DNA of 64,000 bases from Mycoplasma zalophi (GCF_018914005.1 NZ_JAHMHI010000001.1:643975-707974), one strand, 5' to 3'. Shown: positions 21,773 to 32,918, counted from the stretch's first letter. Made by a program: numbers and translations. The notes: generated from the letters alone by a model not told the origin.

Positions 21773-23142
21773 TATATAAGTTCTTTATCTCATTCTTTTG
21801 TGTCTTTTGCCATTATATGAATTGCATCATCATCTCATGAAAGATATACTTTTTGTTCTTCTGAGAATTTATTTATGGTTTCAACGTAAATAATTTTATT
21901 ATTTACTTCAACGTCTATGTAGTAGTAACTTCCCTTATAAACAGTTTTTTTAACTATTCCTTCTAGTTTAGAATTTTTGTCTAACTTAGAAATCAAAATA
22001 TCTTCGGGTCTAATTAAAACATCAACATTTTCATTTTCTTTAAATTCTGTATGAATTGTGTCAAACACTTTGTCCATGAATTTTACTTTGTTTTTTTTAA
22101 CAAAAACAGCATCAAAGAAGTTACCATCACCTATAAAGTTAGCAACTCATTTATTTTTTGGATAATCATATAATTGATGAGGTGTTGTAAATTGTTCAAC
22201 TTGACCATCTCGTATAACTGCAATTCTATCACTTAATTGTAAGGCTTCATCACGATCATGAGTTACAAAAATAAATGTTAAATTTAATTTTTTTTGTAAA
22301 TTTCTTAAAAGAATTTGCATTTTTTCACGTATTTTAGCGTCTAATGCACTTAAAGGTTCATCAAGTAAAAGAATTTTAGGGCTTATAACTAAACTTCTTG
22401 CAAGTGCAACCCTTTGTTTCATTCCTCCACTTAGGTTTGAAATTTGTTTTTTTGCATTTCCTTCTAGACCCACAAGTTTAATTATTTCTTCAACTTCTTT
22501 ATCCATTTCAGCATTTGTAATTTTTCTCGTTAAATGTTTTTTTTCATAATCTTCTGTTTTAAGGTCGACATAGTTTTCTCAATATGAATATTGAAAATCG
22601 CTGTCGTCAATTCATTTTTGAATTTTTGCTTGTTTTTTTGTTGATAATTTAGTATTTTCTAATTCTTTTTCATATTGAGTCATAGTTTTATCTAAATTTT
22701 TCATTTTAGATTCAGCTATTTTTTTTCAATCTTTTTGTTTTTTTTGTAAAGTGTTAAAATATGATGTATTTACATTTTCTCTCGGTTTTCTTTTTAGTCT
22801 TAAACCGTATTTAATATTGTTTTCAACATTTAAATGTGGAAAAAGTGCATAGTCTTGAAAAATTGTAGACACATCTCTTTTGTGTGGAGAAAGATCTTTT
22901 ATATCTTTTCCATTATATTTAACTTCACCACGTGTGGTTCATTCAAAACCACCAATTATTCTTAAAATTGTAGTTTTACCGCTACCACTTGGACCTAATA
23001 ATGTAATAAATTCACCACGATTAATACTTAAATTAATATGATCTAAAACAGTTTTGTTTTCAAATTCTTTAACTACATCAACAAGTTCAATGATAGGATA
23101 TATTTTTTTATTTTTTTCATGAGTTTTGTTATTTATTTCCAT
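21772..23142 (-). CDS. potA: Spermidine/putrescine ABC transporter ATPase PotA
   Basis: 456 residues. Walker [10 protein letters not shown] (about 50), Q-loop FQDYALFPH (Gln96), signature [14 protein letters not shown] (about 237), Walker [13 protein letters not shown], switch histidine VTHD, and a TOBE-like C-terminal domain (VLIRPEDI). The Q-loop to signature distance is about 140 residues; the excess of about 90 residues is a lysine/glutamate-rich, probably coiled insertion (about 115-205). Long PotA proteins are known in mycoplasmas. The acidic insert may contact another subunit. Confidence 0.94.
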
Positions 23143-23419
23143 TGTACTTCCTTAATATATTTTTTTAATACAAAAGTGAAATTAAATCATCATTAAATGA
23201 CTTAATTTCTAAATAACGAGGGCAGAATTATAAATATACTGAGTGTATTCAGTATTTAATCATTTAAGAGTGCAAAAAGTCAAAGTAAAAATATTGACAA
23301 AAAAAAGTCACATAGTATTATTTACATTTAATTTAAGTTTTTGCCTCTTTAACATATTATAAAAATTTTAGCATAGTTTTATGTTTTTAAGGGTTATAAA
23401 TTGAAAATTTATAAATAAA
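23143..23419. other. Intergenic region upstream of potA with inverted repeats
   Basis: The longest gene-free stretch in the window. No open frame of note. It holds two inverted repeats: ATACTGA/TCAGTAT at 23236-23255, and GAAATTAA/TTAATTTC at 23178-23209. The latter lies about 35-65 bases before the potA start, so it falls in the mRNA leader or over the promoter. No strong terminator was seen for the upstream potD copy. Confidence 0.4.
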
Positions 23420-25048
23420 TTATGAGTGTGTTTTTTCAAAGTATTTTTTTACAACAGTTGACTTAACTTCTTTGTCTAAAGGAACATAAAATGAATAATA
23501 AATATCTTCATCAATATTTATGTTGTATATATTTTGAGCTTTTATATCTACTTCCTTATTTTCATCTAAAAAATAGTAATTTTTAAAAAAGTTAAATTCA
23601 TTTTTTATTGTTGGTGTATAGTTTACATTATCAAAATTAGATAACATATTACTGAAATCAAAATCTTTGAATTTTTCGAAATTTTGAGTAAAAAATTCAG
23701 TATCTAGTTCAGAAATTGTTTTTGGTTTATCATTTGTAAATAATTTATCTCTTAATGATTCTTTATTATCAAAATTACTTAATACATTGTTGTAATAAAC
23801 TGTAATTAATTCATTATATGAGTAATCAATTGTGTCAAAAACAACTTCTTTTAAATATTTTAGCATTGCATCTGAGTCACTATCACTTACAGATTTAGAA
23901 ATTATTCATGCATCTAATAAAATCATGTTATTTTGTGGTCTTATATAGTCTACATTTTTTCCGTCTTCTAACATACTAAAATTATCATTTGAATAATAAC
24001 TATCCAAAACGTCACCATTATACATTAATGCTGCATCTAATTTTTCTTTACCTGGATCAATTAAATCATTTACAAGTTCAAGTCCATTTGTTGCTAATTT
24101 GTTGTATTTTGTTTCTAAAATTGAGTGTTTAGTAGTAGAAAATACAAAATCTTTAAAATATTCAATTATGTTATCGATGTTATTTAAATTAATATTTTCA
24201 AGTCCATTTTCAGTTAAATAATTGTGTTTATTTTCTTCTGATGCAAAATACTGTCCTAACATTAAATTGTCATAATAAACATTAGTTCATCCAAATTTGC
24301 GATAACCTGAATTATAAAGAGTTTCGTAAATATTTTTTCATGTTCTAGAATTAAAATCTTTTTTTGAATTTAAGGTTGTTACATGTGGTCTTGAATTTTT
24401 ATTTATGTTGTAAGCAACAACTTTGTCTTGAATAAAGTAAGGTATTAAAAATTCATAAAAATTATCAATTCCCTCTTCAGAATCGACTTCAAATCCTAAG
24501 ATATTTTCTCTTGAATTTCTATTGCTTATATTTTCGTTTTTGTAATATAAATAAGGTTTAATTACATGATTAAAAGAATCTCTATTTTTAGTATTTTCAG
24601 GGTTAATTTCAATTATTTTATTAATAATTCAATTTTCATATTTTTCAATGTGTGAATTTGTTATATCAGTAAAAATATTTTGTATTTGTTGTTTTTTTTC
24701 TTCTCTATTATTTGATAAATTATTTATTAGAATATTTCAGTTTATCTTTTTAATTTTGCCTTCTAATACTAAATTAGCAATTTGAAAATCACTTCCAACA
24801 CCGCCAACAGTTTTTCCTTGTTCTATATCCTTTGTAAACACATTTATATCATTAAACACACGATATGAGTATTTTTTGTTTATTTTTGCAATAAGTGGTT
24901 TTGATAAATATGATTCATAATTGTATATACTAACTAAATAAGGTGTTTTAATTTTAAAAATAACAGCAGTAGTAATGCTTGCTGTTAATAAGGTTAAAAA
25001 TGTAAAAAGAAGTATTTTTTTTAAAGTTTTAAACTTTATGAGTTTCAT
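23420..25048 (-). CDS. Substrate-binding protein, potD paralogue 2
   Basis: 542 residues, nearly the same length as copy 1 and alignable throughout: SIYNYESYLSKPLIAKINKK, YRVFNDIN, GGVGSDFQIANL, VVAYNINKNSRPHV, YYDNLMLGQYF, MYNGDVLDSYYSNDNF. One N-terminal hydrophobic segment and no lipobox. It lies upstream of potA, one base after the era stop, so it is co-transcribed with era. A second binding protein for the same transporter with a different ligand preference is the simplest reading; the ligand is unknown. Confidence 0.8.
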
Positions 25049-25049
25049 G

Positions 25050-25934
25050 TTAATATCCTAATTTTTTAATTTGGTCTTCTTTATCTACTCAATTTTTATT
25101 AACTTTTACTTTAATTTCTAAAAATATTTTATGTGAAAATTGATTTTCTAGTTTTTTTCTAGATAACATAGATATTTTCTTTATCATTGTTCCATTAGCG
25201 CCAATGATAATTCCTTTTTGTGATTCTTTTTTAGCAAAAATCGTTGCTCTTATAATATATGGTCTTCCATCCTCTTGTTCTGTAAATTCATCTATAACAA
25301 CAGCAATTGAATGAGGGAGTTCTTCTTTTAAATTTAAAAATGCTGTTTCTCTTATTGTTTCTTTTGCGATAAAACGCATTGGTAAGTCTGTTAAATATTC
25401 GGGATCATAATAAGGTTCAGAATCCTCTAGATTGTCTGCATATTCTTTTTTAATAACTTCTAAAATATCTTCATAAGTTGTATCAAAACCAAAACCTACT
25501 CCCATTACAGTGTCAAATTTATATTTTAATAATTCGCTAGCTTTGTTATCAATTTCTTCTTTTGTAGCTAAATCAATTTTGCTTATGATAGCAAATTTAT
25601 GTTTGACATTTTCTAGTTTTTTAATGATAAATTTATCACCATTTCCAATTTCTTCATTGGCAGGTTGTAAAAATAGTACTAAATCTACATCTTCTAAACT
25701 ATCATAACTAGCTTGATTTAATTTTTCATTAAATACATGTTGTGCTTTATGTATTCCTGGTGTATCAATAAACACTAATTGATAGTTATCATCAGTGTAA
25801 ATACCCTTAATTTGATCTCTTGTAGTTTGTGGTACATTTGTAATAATTGATAAATCATAATCAATTAATTTGTTTAATAACGTACTTTTTCCTGTGTTTG
25901 GTCTTCCTATTATTGCTATTGTACAGACTTTCAT
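25050..25934 (-). CDS. era: GTPase Era
   Basis: 294 residues. GTPase for 16S rRNA maturation and 30S assembly. G1 GRPNTGKST (about 10-18), G3 DTPGI, G4 SKID, and the C-terminal KH domain with GIIIGANGTMIKKI (about 246-259). Ends KNWVDKEDQIKKLGY after a TGA tryptophan. It follows ybeY by 7 bases; the ybeY-era pairing is common in Firmicutes and fits a shared role in 16S processing. Confidence 0.96.
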
Positions 25935-25941
25935 ATTTCTC

Positions 25942-26391
25942 CTAACGACTTATGCTTAATTTTTCCATAATTGCATCCACGTGCTTATTCATATTTGCTT
26001 CTTCTTCAGGTGTTAAATGATCAAAGCCAAATAAATGAGCAATTCCATGGCAGAATATGTAGCAAAATTCTCTTCTTATGCTATGGTTATATTCTTTTGC
26101 ATGCTCTTTTATTTTTTCATATGAAATAATTATTTGCCCTAGTGGTCTATTATCTAAAAAATTTAATGACATGTCATCATCAAAAGGAAATGAAAGAATA
26201 TCTGTTGGATAATTTTTGTTTCTGTATTCTTGATTATATAGTTGAATTTGTTCGTTATTTACAATTAAAATATCAACATCAATATCTTTTTCAGAATTAA
26301 ATTCTTCTTTTGCAAGGTCTAAGATATTTTGGTAGTCTTTTTTGTATCTAAAACGATAATTTGTATCATTTGTAAATAAAATTCTATTCAT
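25942..26391 (-). CDS. ybeY: Endoribonuclease YbeY
   Basis: 149 residues. Zinc-dependent RNase in 16S rRNA 3'-end maturation. The metal site HGIAHLFGFDH (H-x3-H-x5-H, about 115-125) is intact, and DILSFPFDD is the family's strand motif. TATAAT (26399-26404) lies 7 bases before ATG with no Shine-Dalgarno, so a leaderless start is likely. Confidence 0.96.
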   Translation of the reverse strand: MNRILFTNDTNYRFRYKKDYQNILDLAKEEFNSEKDIDVDILIVNNEQIQLYNQEYRNKNYPTDILSFPFDDDMSLNFLDNRPLGQIIISYEKIKEHAKEYNHSIRREFCYIFCHGIAHLFGFDHLTPEEEANMNKHVDAIMEKLSISR

Positions 26392-26421
26392 AAATTTTAT
26401 TATATAAAAATAATGTAATAA

Positions 26422-26792
26422 TTAGCCAAAAAATTTAATAATTTCAGAGAAAATTGTAATTTTTAAATAAACATCAAAAAACTTAAAAAAATGCATAAAA
26501 TTTAAAAATTTAATTTTAAATACAAAAAAGCCTTTTTGTGTCTTTGTAACGCTCAATAATTTAGCTAAAATTTCTTTTTCATTAATTTTTAATGTAATTA
26601 TGTCATTTACTTTAAAGAACCTATTTAGATTCAAATCAGTTTCAAAAATAAGTTGTTTATTGTCAATTATTTTTATTTTTTTGTATTCAAAATTTGACTT
26701 TTGAAAAAATATTAAAACAAAATAAGTGAAAGCAAAATAGATATTGTTATGATTAAAATAAAAATCTCTAGCTTAGAAAATTTAAATTTCAT
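26422..26792 (-). pseudogene. Small membrane protein gene split by an apparent frameshift
   Basis: ATG at 26792 overlaps the end of the ABC exporter gene by 11 bases and opens a 26-residue frame (MKFKFSKLEIFILIITISIL plus six) ending at 26712. A -1 shift near the T-rich stretch at about 26712-26725 would join it to an open frame running to 26422 (VNDIITLKINEKEILAKLLS, etc.), giving about 120 residues with one N-terminal transmembrane helix and a basic, strand-rich tail. No start codon other than a TTG at 26634 exists in the second frame. It could be a real frameshift, phase variation or a sequencing error. No function recognised. Confidence 0.5.
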
Positions 26793-28812
26793 TTAATCTA
26801 ATAACATTTTCATTAAAAATATATTTTTTTGAATGAGAAACTTCTAAAGTATAAGTATTTTTTAAATGTTTCTGAAGAATTATTTTGAGATTATTAAATA
26901 TTTTTTCATCTAAATGTTCAAATACTTCATCTAATAAAATTATTGAATAATTGTTTGCAAATATACTGAAAATATTGACTATTGCTTGCTGTCCATTACT
27001 TAAATTGGTAGCATTATTTTCTAATGTTGTATCCAGTTTTAAATTAACGTAATCAAGAATGTTTTGTAAATTATATTTTTTAAAATTAATATAAAATTGA
27101 TTTTCTAAACTAGTATTTTTTAATGTAATTTGTTCAAAAATATTTTTTGCACTAAATAAAATATTTTTATTTAGATATAAAACTTTTTCGTATATTTCTT
27201 CATTATTGAAATTTTTAAGTTCTATATTATTAATTTTTATTGAACCTTTATAGTCGTAGTGTTTTGCTAGTATTTTTAAAAATGTAGTTTTGCCTGTACC
27301 ATTTTGTGATTCTAAAGTTGAATGTTGCATAAGATTAAGTTTATTTATTTTTAAAAATTTAACACTTGGAACGTATCCAAATTCTAAGTTTTTAATTTCT
27401 ATGCTGTTACATTTTATAAATTGTAAAAACGGTTGAAAATTATTAGTTGTATCTAAATTTAAAATAAAGTTAATTTTATTTAAATTAATTTTGTAAGTTG
27501 TATATTGTGAAATAATTAAAGAAAAACTTAAAATAGGGTTTAATAAATAATTATAAAATGTGCTAAAAATAATAAGTATTCCTAAGTTTATATTTTGCTC
27601 GTAAATTACTTTAACTCCAATAAACATAATTAAAACAGGTGTAATTTGCATTATTAAATTAACTATTTTGTCTTTTCGTAGTGTATTTTGGTGATAAGTA
27701 TAAGATTTTAATAAGTATTCTTTATTTGTTTTTACAAAAGATTGAAAATTATATGCACTATTATATAGATTTTTGTTTTGGAAAGAATTTAAAATTAAAT
27801 TTAAAAAGTTATTTATATTTTCTTCAGATAATTTTATTAGTTTTTCATATTGCGGTTTATTTAGAAAGTTAAATGAAAGCGAAATTAACAATATAATAAC
27901 TAATGAAATTAAAGCAATTAATGTTAGATAAATATTGAAATATCATAAAAAAATAATAGATATTATAAATCCGAAGCTTTGACTAAAAATTATCAATAAA
28001 AATTGTGATTGATATTGTGCAATTGCATTAACTAAAAAAAAGCGATTTAAAACGTCAGATTTATCTAATTTATTTAAAGAAATTAAATTAGCATTGAGTA
28101 ATTTTTGTATAAATACTTCAGTTATGTTGTTTACTAAATTAATTTGAATTTTATTTTCTATCATCGAGAGTGAAAAATTAATCAATATTCTTGAAAAAAT
28201 TACTCAAAAACTAACAATAAATATTGTAGTAATTAAATTTTCATTTTTTAGAGATAAAATATTATCAATAATTTGTTTTGCAAGATAAGAACTAAAAATA
28301 TTTAAAAGAAACACTACAATGGACAATATTATTGAAAATAATACTAACTTTAAATTATTAAATACTGAAAAAATAGTGTTCTTTTGAAAGTTATATGAAG
28401 TTGTTCTGTTACCTTTTTCAATGCTTAAAATAACGTTTAAATATTTTTGTTTTAACTCTTGTACATTAATTAAATATTTTCCTTTTGCAGGATCTAAAAC
28501 TTCATATTTATTGTGATCTTTTTTAACAATAATTATGTAATGTAATAAATTATTGTTATTTACTAATACAATTAATGGTTTTGTAATTTTTAGCTGCAAA
28601 AAGCTATGAAAATCTCCTTCTAGTATTTTCATATCTAAATTATTTTTGTATGCAAGTTGTTGCATTTCTATTAAATTTAAACCATTTTGAGAATAATTAG
28701 CCTGAGTTTTTAAGTCATTTATATTTATTCATTTTTTAAAATAGTATTTATAAAATGCTTGAATGCAAACAACTCCGCAATCTTTTATATCTTGTTGTAG
28801 TTTTATTTTCAT
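26782..28812 (-). CDS. ABC exporter with N-terminal C39 peptidase domain
   Basis: 676 residues. Peptidase-containing ABC transporters cleave a leader peptide and export the cargo. The C39 domain has QQDIKDCG with catalytic Cys12, His91 (LLHYIIIV) and Asp107 (VLDPAKG). Membrane segments occupy about 165-420. The ATPase domain has ESQNGTGKTT (Walker A with serine replacing the first glycine), signature LSNGQQAIV, Walker B IILLDEVFEHLD and switch histidine VSHS. Bacteriocin-type exporters of this layout occur in mycoplasmas (Mbov_0121-like, from memory). No cargo with a double-glycine leader was found nearby. Upstream of the broken small gene. Confidence 0.88.
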
Positions 28813-28824
28813 TACTATTTAAAG

Positions 28825-28860
28825 TAAAAAAAAATTAACACTTAGAAAAAATGTTAACTT
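28825..28860 (-). terminator. Terminator after the M23 lipoprotein gene
   Basis: The stem TTAACA/TGTTAA (28835-28840 and 28852-28857), read on the minus strand, is followed by a T9 run. Confidence 0.8.
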
Positions 28861-28867
28861 TTTGTAT

Positions 28868-31072
28868 TTAATTTTCGTTTTGAGATTTTTGTAATTCAAA
28901 TAATTCCTCAAGGTCAAATGAAAATGACTCATCACCTCTTATTTTGAATAAAACGTTAGGATTTACAAATCCATTTCTTGTTTCTTGTTCACTCATTGGA
29001 TTAGAAATTCAAGTAAATTCTCCGGCTTCTGTTTTTGTTTTTTTACCAGTAATAGGATCTACTTCATAAGCAACTGGTTTTTTACCAAATGATTTAGCAA
29101 ATACTCCATCAACACGAATGCTTGTAGGATTACTTCTTTTTTCTACACTATAACCATTAACACGCTTTTCACGAGTTGAAGAAACATTTGTAAAGAAATT
29201 ATTTTCATTGTAGGTTTTGTTTGTGTTGTTATATACAGTAATGTGAACGTGTGGCATTCATCCACCATTTGTATCTGGACTACCTAAAAATCCAATAATT
29301 TGCCCTTTTTTAACTACTTTTGGATGTGCTGGATCAATATTATCTGCAACAACATATTTTCTATTACCTGAAGTATAATTTAGTGGCGTTATTCCTATAT
29401 CTTGACTTAAAGTTCTGTTACTATCTAAGTGAATAAATCCAATATACATTCAACTATCTAGATTATCATCTTTTATTTGGAAGTGTTTTTCAAATTCTGC
29501 TGGAGTTAAATTTAGTGTAGATTTTTTTACTCTCATCATTAAAGTTGTTCCAACTGATGATGCATCAGCTTTTTCTGAAGCATCATATTCTCTATTAAAT
29601 ATTCCAATAATTTCACCATCATATGGAGCAACTATTGGTGTAAATGAAGGTGCTAAATAATCTTCTCCAACGTGTAAAAAGTTAGGTACAGAAGTTTTTG
29701 CAGCATAAACTGATCTAGTTGAATCATATCCACCTGATAACATATGTGTACCAAAGATATTGTAAATTGATTCATTTACTTTTGCTAAGTCTTCACGAGT
29801 TAAAGTATCTATTATAAAGTTATATGCATTAACATTTTCTTTTACAAAGTTATCTTCAAATGGGTTTGTGTAGTTTCCTACTCCGACTTTTTTATCAAAA
29901 TCATAAGTTTTTTCATTGATTTTAGCCTGGAATTTTAATAATCCATTTCTTAAATCTATTGGTGTGTATGAAACTATTTTATAAACAGCATCTTTATTAT
30001 TTGAATAAAAAACAAAATCATTAGCAGTTAAGTTTATAAAATCAGCATTATAAATGTTATTATTTTTTATTGAATATAAAACATTATTGCTTAATTTTTG
30101 ATCTAAAAATACATTTTGTCACTCTTCATTTAGTTCAATTTCTTTATGAATTGTAAATCCAACATTAGTTTTACTTTCTTCTGTTAATTCTTTGGTTTTT
30201 CTATCTTGTTCAAATAATCCATTTGCAATTCTTATTGATAGAGTAATTTTATTTAATTCTTGATTATTTGTTAAATCAATTTCATTTACAAAAATATTAA
30301 TTCCTTGACCTGGATATTTTTGTTTTAAAGCATCTAAATCAAATCCACTAAGTTTTATTATGCTATTTAGTTGTTTAGTTGATAATTCATTAATGTTATA
30401 TTTTTTTAGTAATGCAACAAATTCATCTTTTTTAGTATCATCAAAAGTTACTTGAATATTTTCACTATTAATTTGTTTTTGTAATTCTTGATTTAATTTA
30501 TCTACTTCTTGATATTTTTTAATATCACTAGCTTTTAATTTAATTCCTTTTAATGTAAATTCTACTTTGTGTTCAGTAAATAATTTTTTGTTATTGTTTT
30601 CAATTTCAGCAGGTACAAGAACCTTAATTGGTAAAATCACGTTGTGAATATTTGCTGAATCTACTCTAATATTATGATAATCAAATTTGTAGTTTATTTT
30701 ATTTACAAATAATTGATCTATTTTTAATTGATCTACTAATATTTTTTTAAATGCATCAAAATCAAAATCAAAATGTCTTGGAACATAATCGTTTTTTGAA
30801 AAATCAGTAAATTCAATTTTAGAAGCATCTGCTTCTTCATTCTTGAATTTAAACACTTCATTTGTTTTATCGTTGTATTTAAAATAATTAGCTACTGGTT
30901 CAAAATGAAATCCAGAATTTAATTGACTAAAAACATTGTTATTTTCATTTTTTGTAGTTTCATTTATGTCCGTACTATTTGCGTTTTCTGTTTTTGGGCT
31001 CGCACAAGCTGCCACTGTAAATGGTAAGGTTAATGCGGGGATTAATAACAAATTATAAAATTTCTTTTTCAT
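28868..31072 (-). CDS. Lipoprotein with M23-type zinc peptidase domain
   Basis: 734 residues. Signal peptide with lipobox TVAAC (Cys about 23), so surface-anchored. About residues 30-430 form an alpha/beta region with no recognised domain. The C-terminal part (about 440-690) resembles M23 (lysostaphin/LytM-type) peptidases: HVGED with His467 and Asp471, IVAPYDGEIIGIF, KGQIIGFLGS, and HVHITV with His608 and His610, a complete HxxxD + HxH zinc site. The usual M23 substrate, peptidoglycan, is absent from this organism, so the target is unknown. Confidence 0.8.
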
Positions 31073-31081
31073 ATTTTTTCC

Positions 31082-31972
31082 TTAAAAATTTATTCCTGCT
31101 CCTGAATTTATAGTAATTTGTGCTACGATTAAACCAAATATTAAAGGAATTGTTATGCTTAAAGATGAAGTAATTGCAAAACTTCATGAATCTTTAATAA
31201 TATTCGTTTTATTTATTAATTTTTTCTGTTTCTTTATTAATTGATATAAAGCGAAAATTACAGTCATTATAAAGTTAATAAAAGTAAAGAATATATGAAA
31301 TGCATAATATCCAAAATAAGATGATATGTATATTGTAAATGCAATAACAGCAAGTGTTAAAAACATTTTATCATATGGAGTTGCTCCATAATTTGTTTGG
31401 TTTACGTAGTTTAAAAGTGGTACTGTGGTAGTAAATAATGAAATAAATATTGCCTCTTTAATAGCAAAATATTTAGCATTATTGTTAGCTTTATTATTTA
31501 TTTTAAATGTATTTAAAAGACTTATTTCTTTTAAGCTGTCAGAGTATTTTTCAACATCTTTAAAAAAGTTTCTTAGTAAACAATATAAAGGTACAAAGGT
31601 TATAAAGCCAGCTAAACCACCTAAAAGTTGTCCGCCAATTAAATATCAAATCCCAGTAAAAATGGGTTCAAATGTTTTCTTAGTTACATCTACACCTTGA
31701 AGCATTGCTTGTAATAAAACCACAATAGGATTTGCTAAAGCAAATGATCTTCTATCTGATAAAAAGAAGCTTCATGATCAAGGAATAATAAACATTAAAA
31801 ATGTTGCAAATGTAAAACCTAATGTCATAAATAACTTATTATTTTCTTTTTTATTTAACTTTGCAAAAAATATTCAAAGTGTAACAAAGAAAATTAATGT
31901 ATAAACAGCAATAAATTCATACATAAAACCAGTTGAATTTCAACTTTTTGCTAATAATTGCTTTGGTGTCAT
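31082..31972 (-). CDS. Aquaporin (MIP)-like membrane protein, divergent
   Basis: 296 residues with six or so transmembrane segments. ALANPIVVLLQAM followed by WYLIGGQLLGGLAGF resembles the first NPA half-helix and following helix of MIP channels (NPAVTLA ... AQxxGAxxG); the second half has GATPYDK in place of an NPA box. The match is partial, so a glycerol or water channel is only a hypothesis. Strong Shine-Dalgarno AGGAGG 8 bases before ATG. It lies 9 bases upstream of the M23 lipoprotein, likely in one operon. Confidence 0.55.
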
Positions 31973-32071
31973 TTTCTCTCTCCTCCTATTTTTTATAATA
32001 ATAATTATAAATTATTAAAAAAATAAAAATATTTTAATACGGAAAAAATGATAATTTATCGTGAAAAAACA

Positions 32072-32118
32072 AAAAAATCAAAAATAACGTTTAAAATAAT
32101 GCTATTTTTGATTTTTTA
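32072..32118. terminator. Terminator after azoR
   Basis: An inverted repeat AAAAAATCAAAAATA / TATTTTTGATTTTTT with a 16-base loop lies between azoR and the aquaporin-like gene. Confidence 0.85.
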
Positions 32119-32133
32119 ATTTAATAATAATGA

Positions 32134-32736
32134 TTAGAATTTTGAAGCTGCGTCAACAATTCTATCCATGTGTTTTTCAATGATTTGATCTCTTGTTCAA
32201 CCTGCATACATTGGGGTTTTTGTTCCATCAATCATTAAAGGCTCTTTAACTTTTGCACCAACAAATTCAAATGTTCCTTTAATTAAAGCAGTATGACTTC
32301 CTCATAAATATCATCCAAATGGTGCCCCTTGTGTTGCTAATATTTGAACTTTTAAATGTGGTAATAATCCAACTGCATCTCCATCTTTTGAATATTTGTA
32401 ACTAAATGTTTTGTTTGCTACTAAAACGTGATCTAAATAATTTCTAGCTAATGCTGAAATACTGAAGTTTGTCATTGGAGCAACAAAAATAATTTTGTCT
32501 GTATTTTTTAATTGTTCAATATATTTATCTGAATCTTCTTCATTTCAGTATTCTGGACCCATATTTTTTGAATCAATAGTTTTGTGAGCCATTTCTACTT
32601 CATTTAAATCTAATTCTTCAACTTCGTCTTGTGGATTTGCCGCTAAATAAGCTTTTTTAAACACTTGTGCCATTCCATATGAAATTGATAAGTCTTTTGA
32701 AACTGGTGATGTATTAATAATTAAAACTTTTGCCAT
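32134..32736 (-). CDS. azoR: FMN-dependent NADH-azoreductase / quinone reductase
   Basis: 200 residues, flavodoxin-like fold. Reduces quinones and azo compounds with NADH; often linked to electrophile or oxidative stress. N-terminal INTSPVSKDLSISY binds the FMN phosphate; APMTNFSISALARNYLDHV (about 85-103) and LATQGAPFGW (about 137) are the other flavin motifs. Shine-Dalgarno AAGGAG. The promoter carries a CIRCE-like operator, so heat or HrcA control is possible. Confidence 0.9.
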
Positions 32737-32768
32737 GATAAAATCTCCTTACTTTTGATGTTTATATT

Positions 32769-32795
32769 TTAGCACACTTTTTATTAAAGTGCTAA
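32769..32795. promoter_or_regulatory. CIRCE-like HrcA operator upstream of azoR
   Basis: TTAGCACAC-N9-AAGTGCTAA has the exact 9-9-9 spacing of CIRCE (TTAGCACTC-N9-GAGTGCTAA), with mismatches only at inner positions of each arm. On the minus strand the last arm runs into GTGCTAAAAT, overlapping the likely -10 box. The same arrangement is present at dnaK. Confidence 0.65.
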
Positions 32796-32867
32796 ATAAA
32801 ATCAAAAAATTAAAAAAATAGTAAAAAAATCATTGAAAAATCGTTTTTTTATAAATTTTACTTTTTA

Positions 32868-32896
32868 AAAAATAAAGTACCTAGTTGTAGGTACTT
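32868..32896 (-). terminator. Terminator after the helicase-nuclease gene
   Basis: The stem AAGTACCT/AGGTACTT (32875-32882 and 32889-32896), read on the minus strand, is followed by a T-rich run. Confidence 0.85.
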
Positions 32897-32918
32897 TTAA
32901 TTCAATATATTTACTTTT

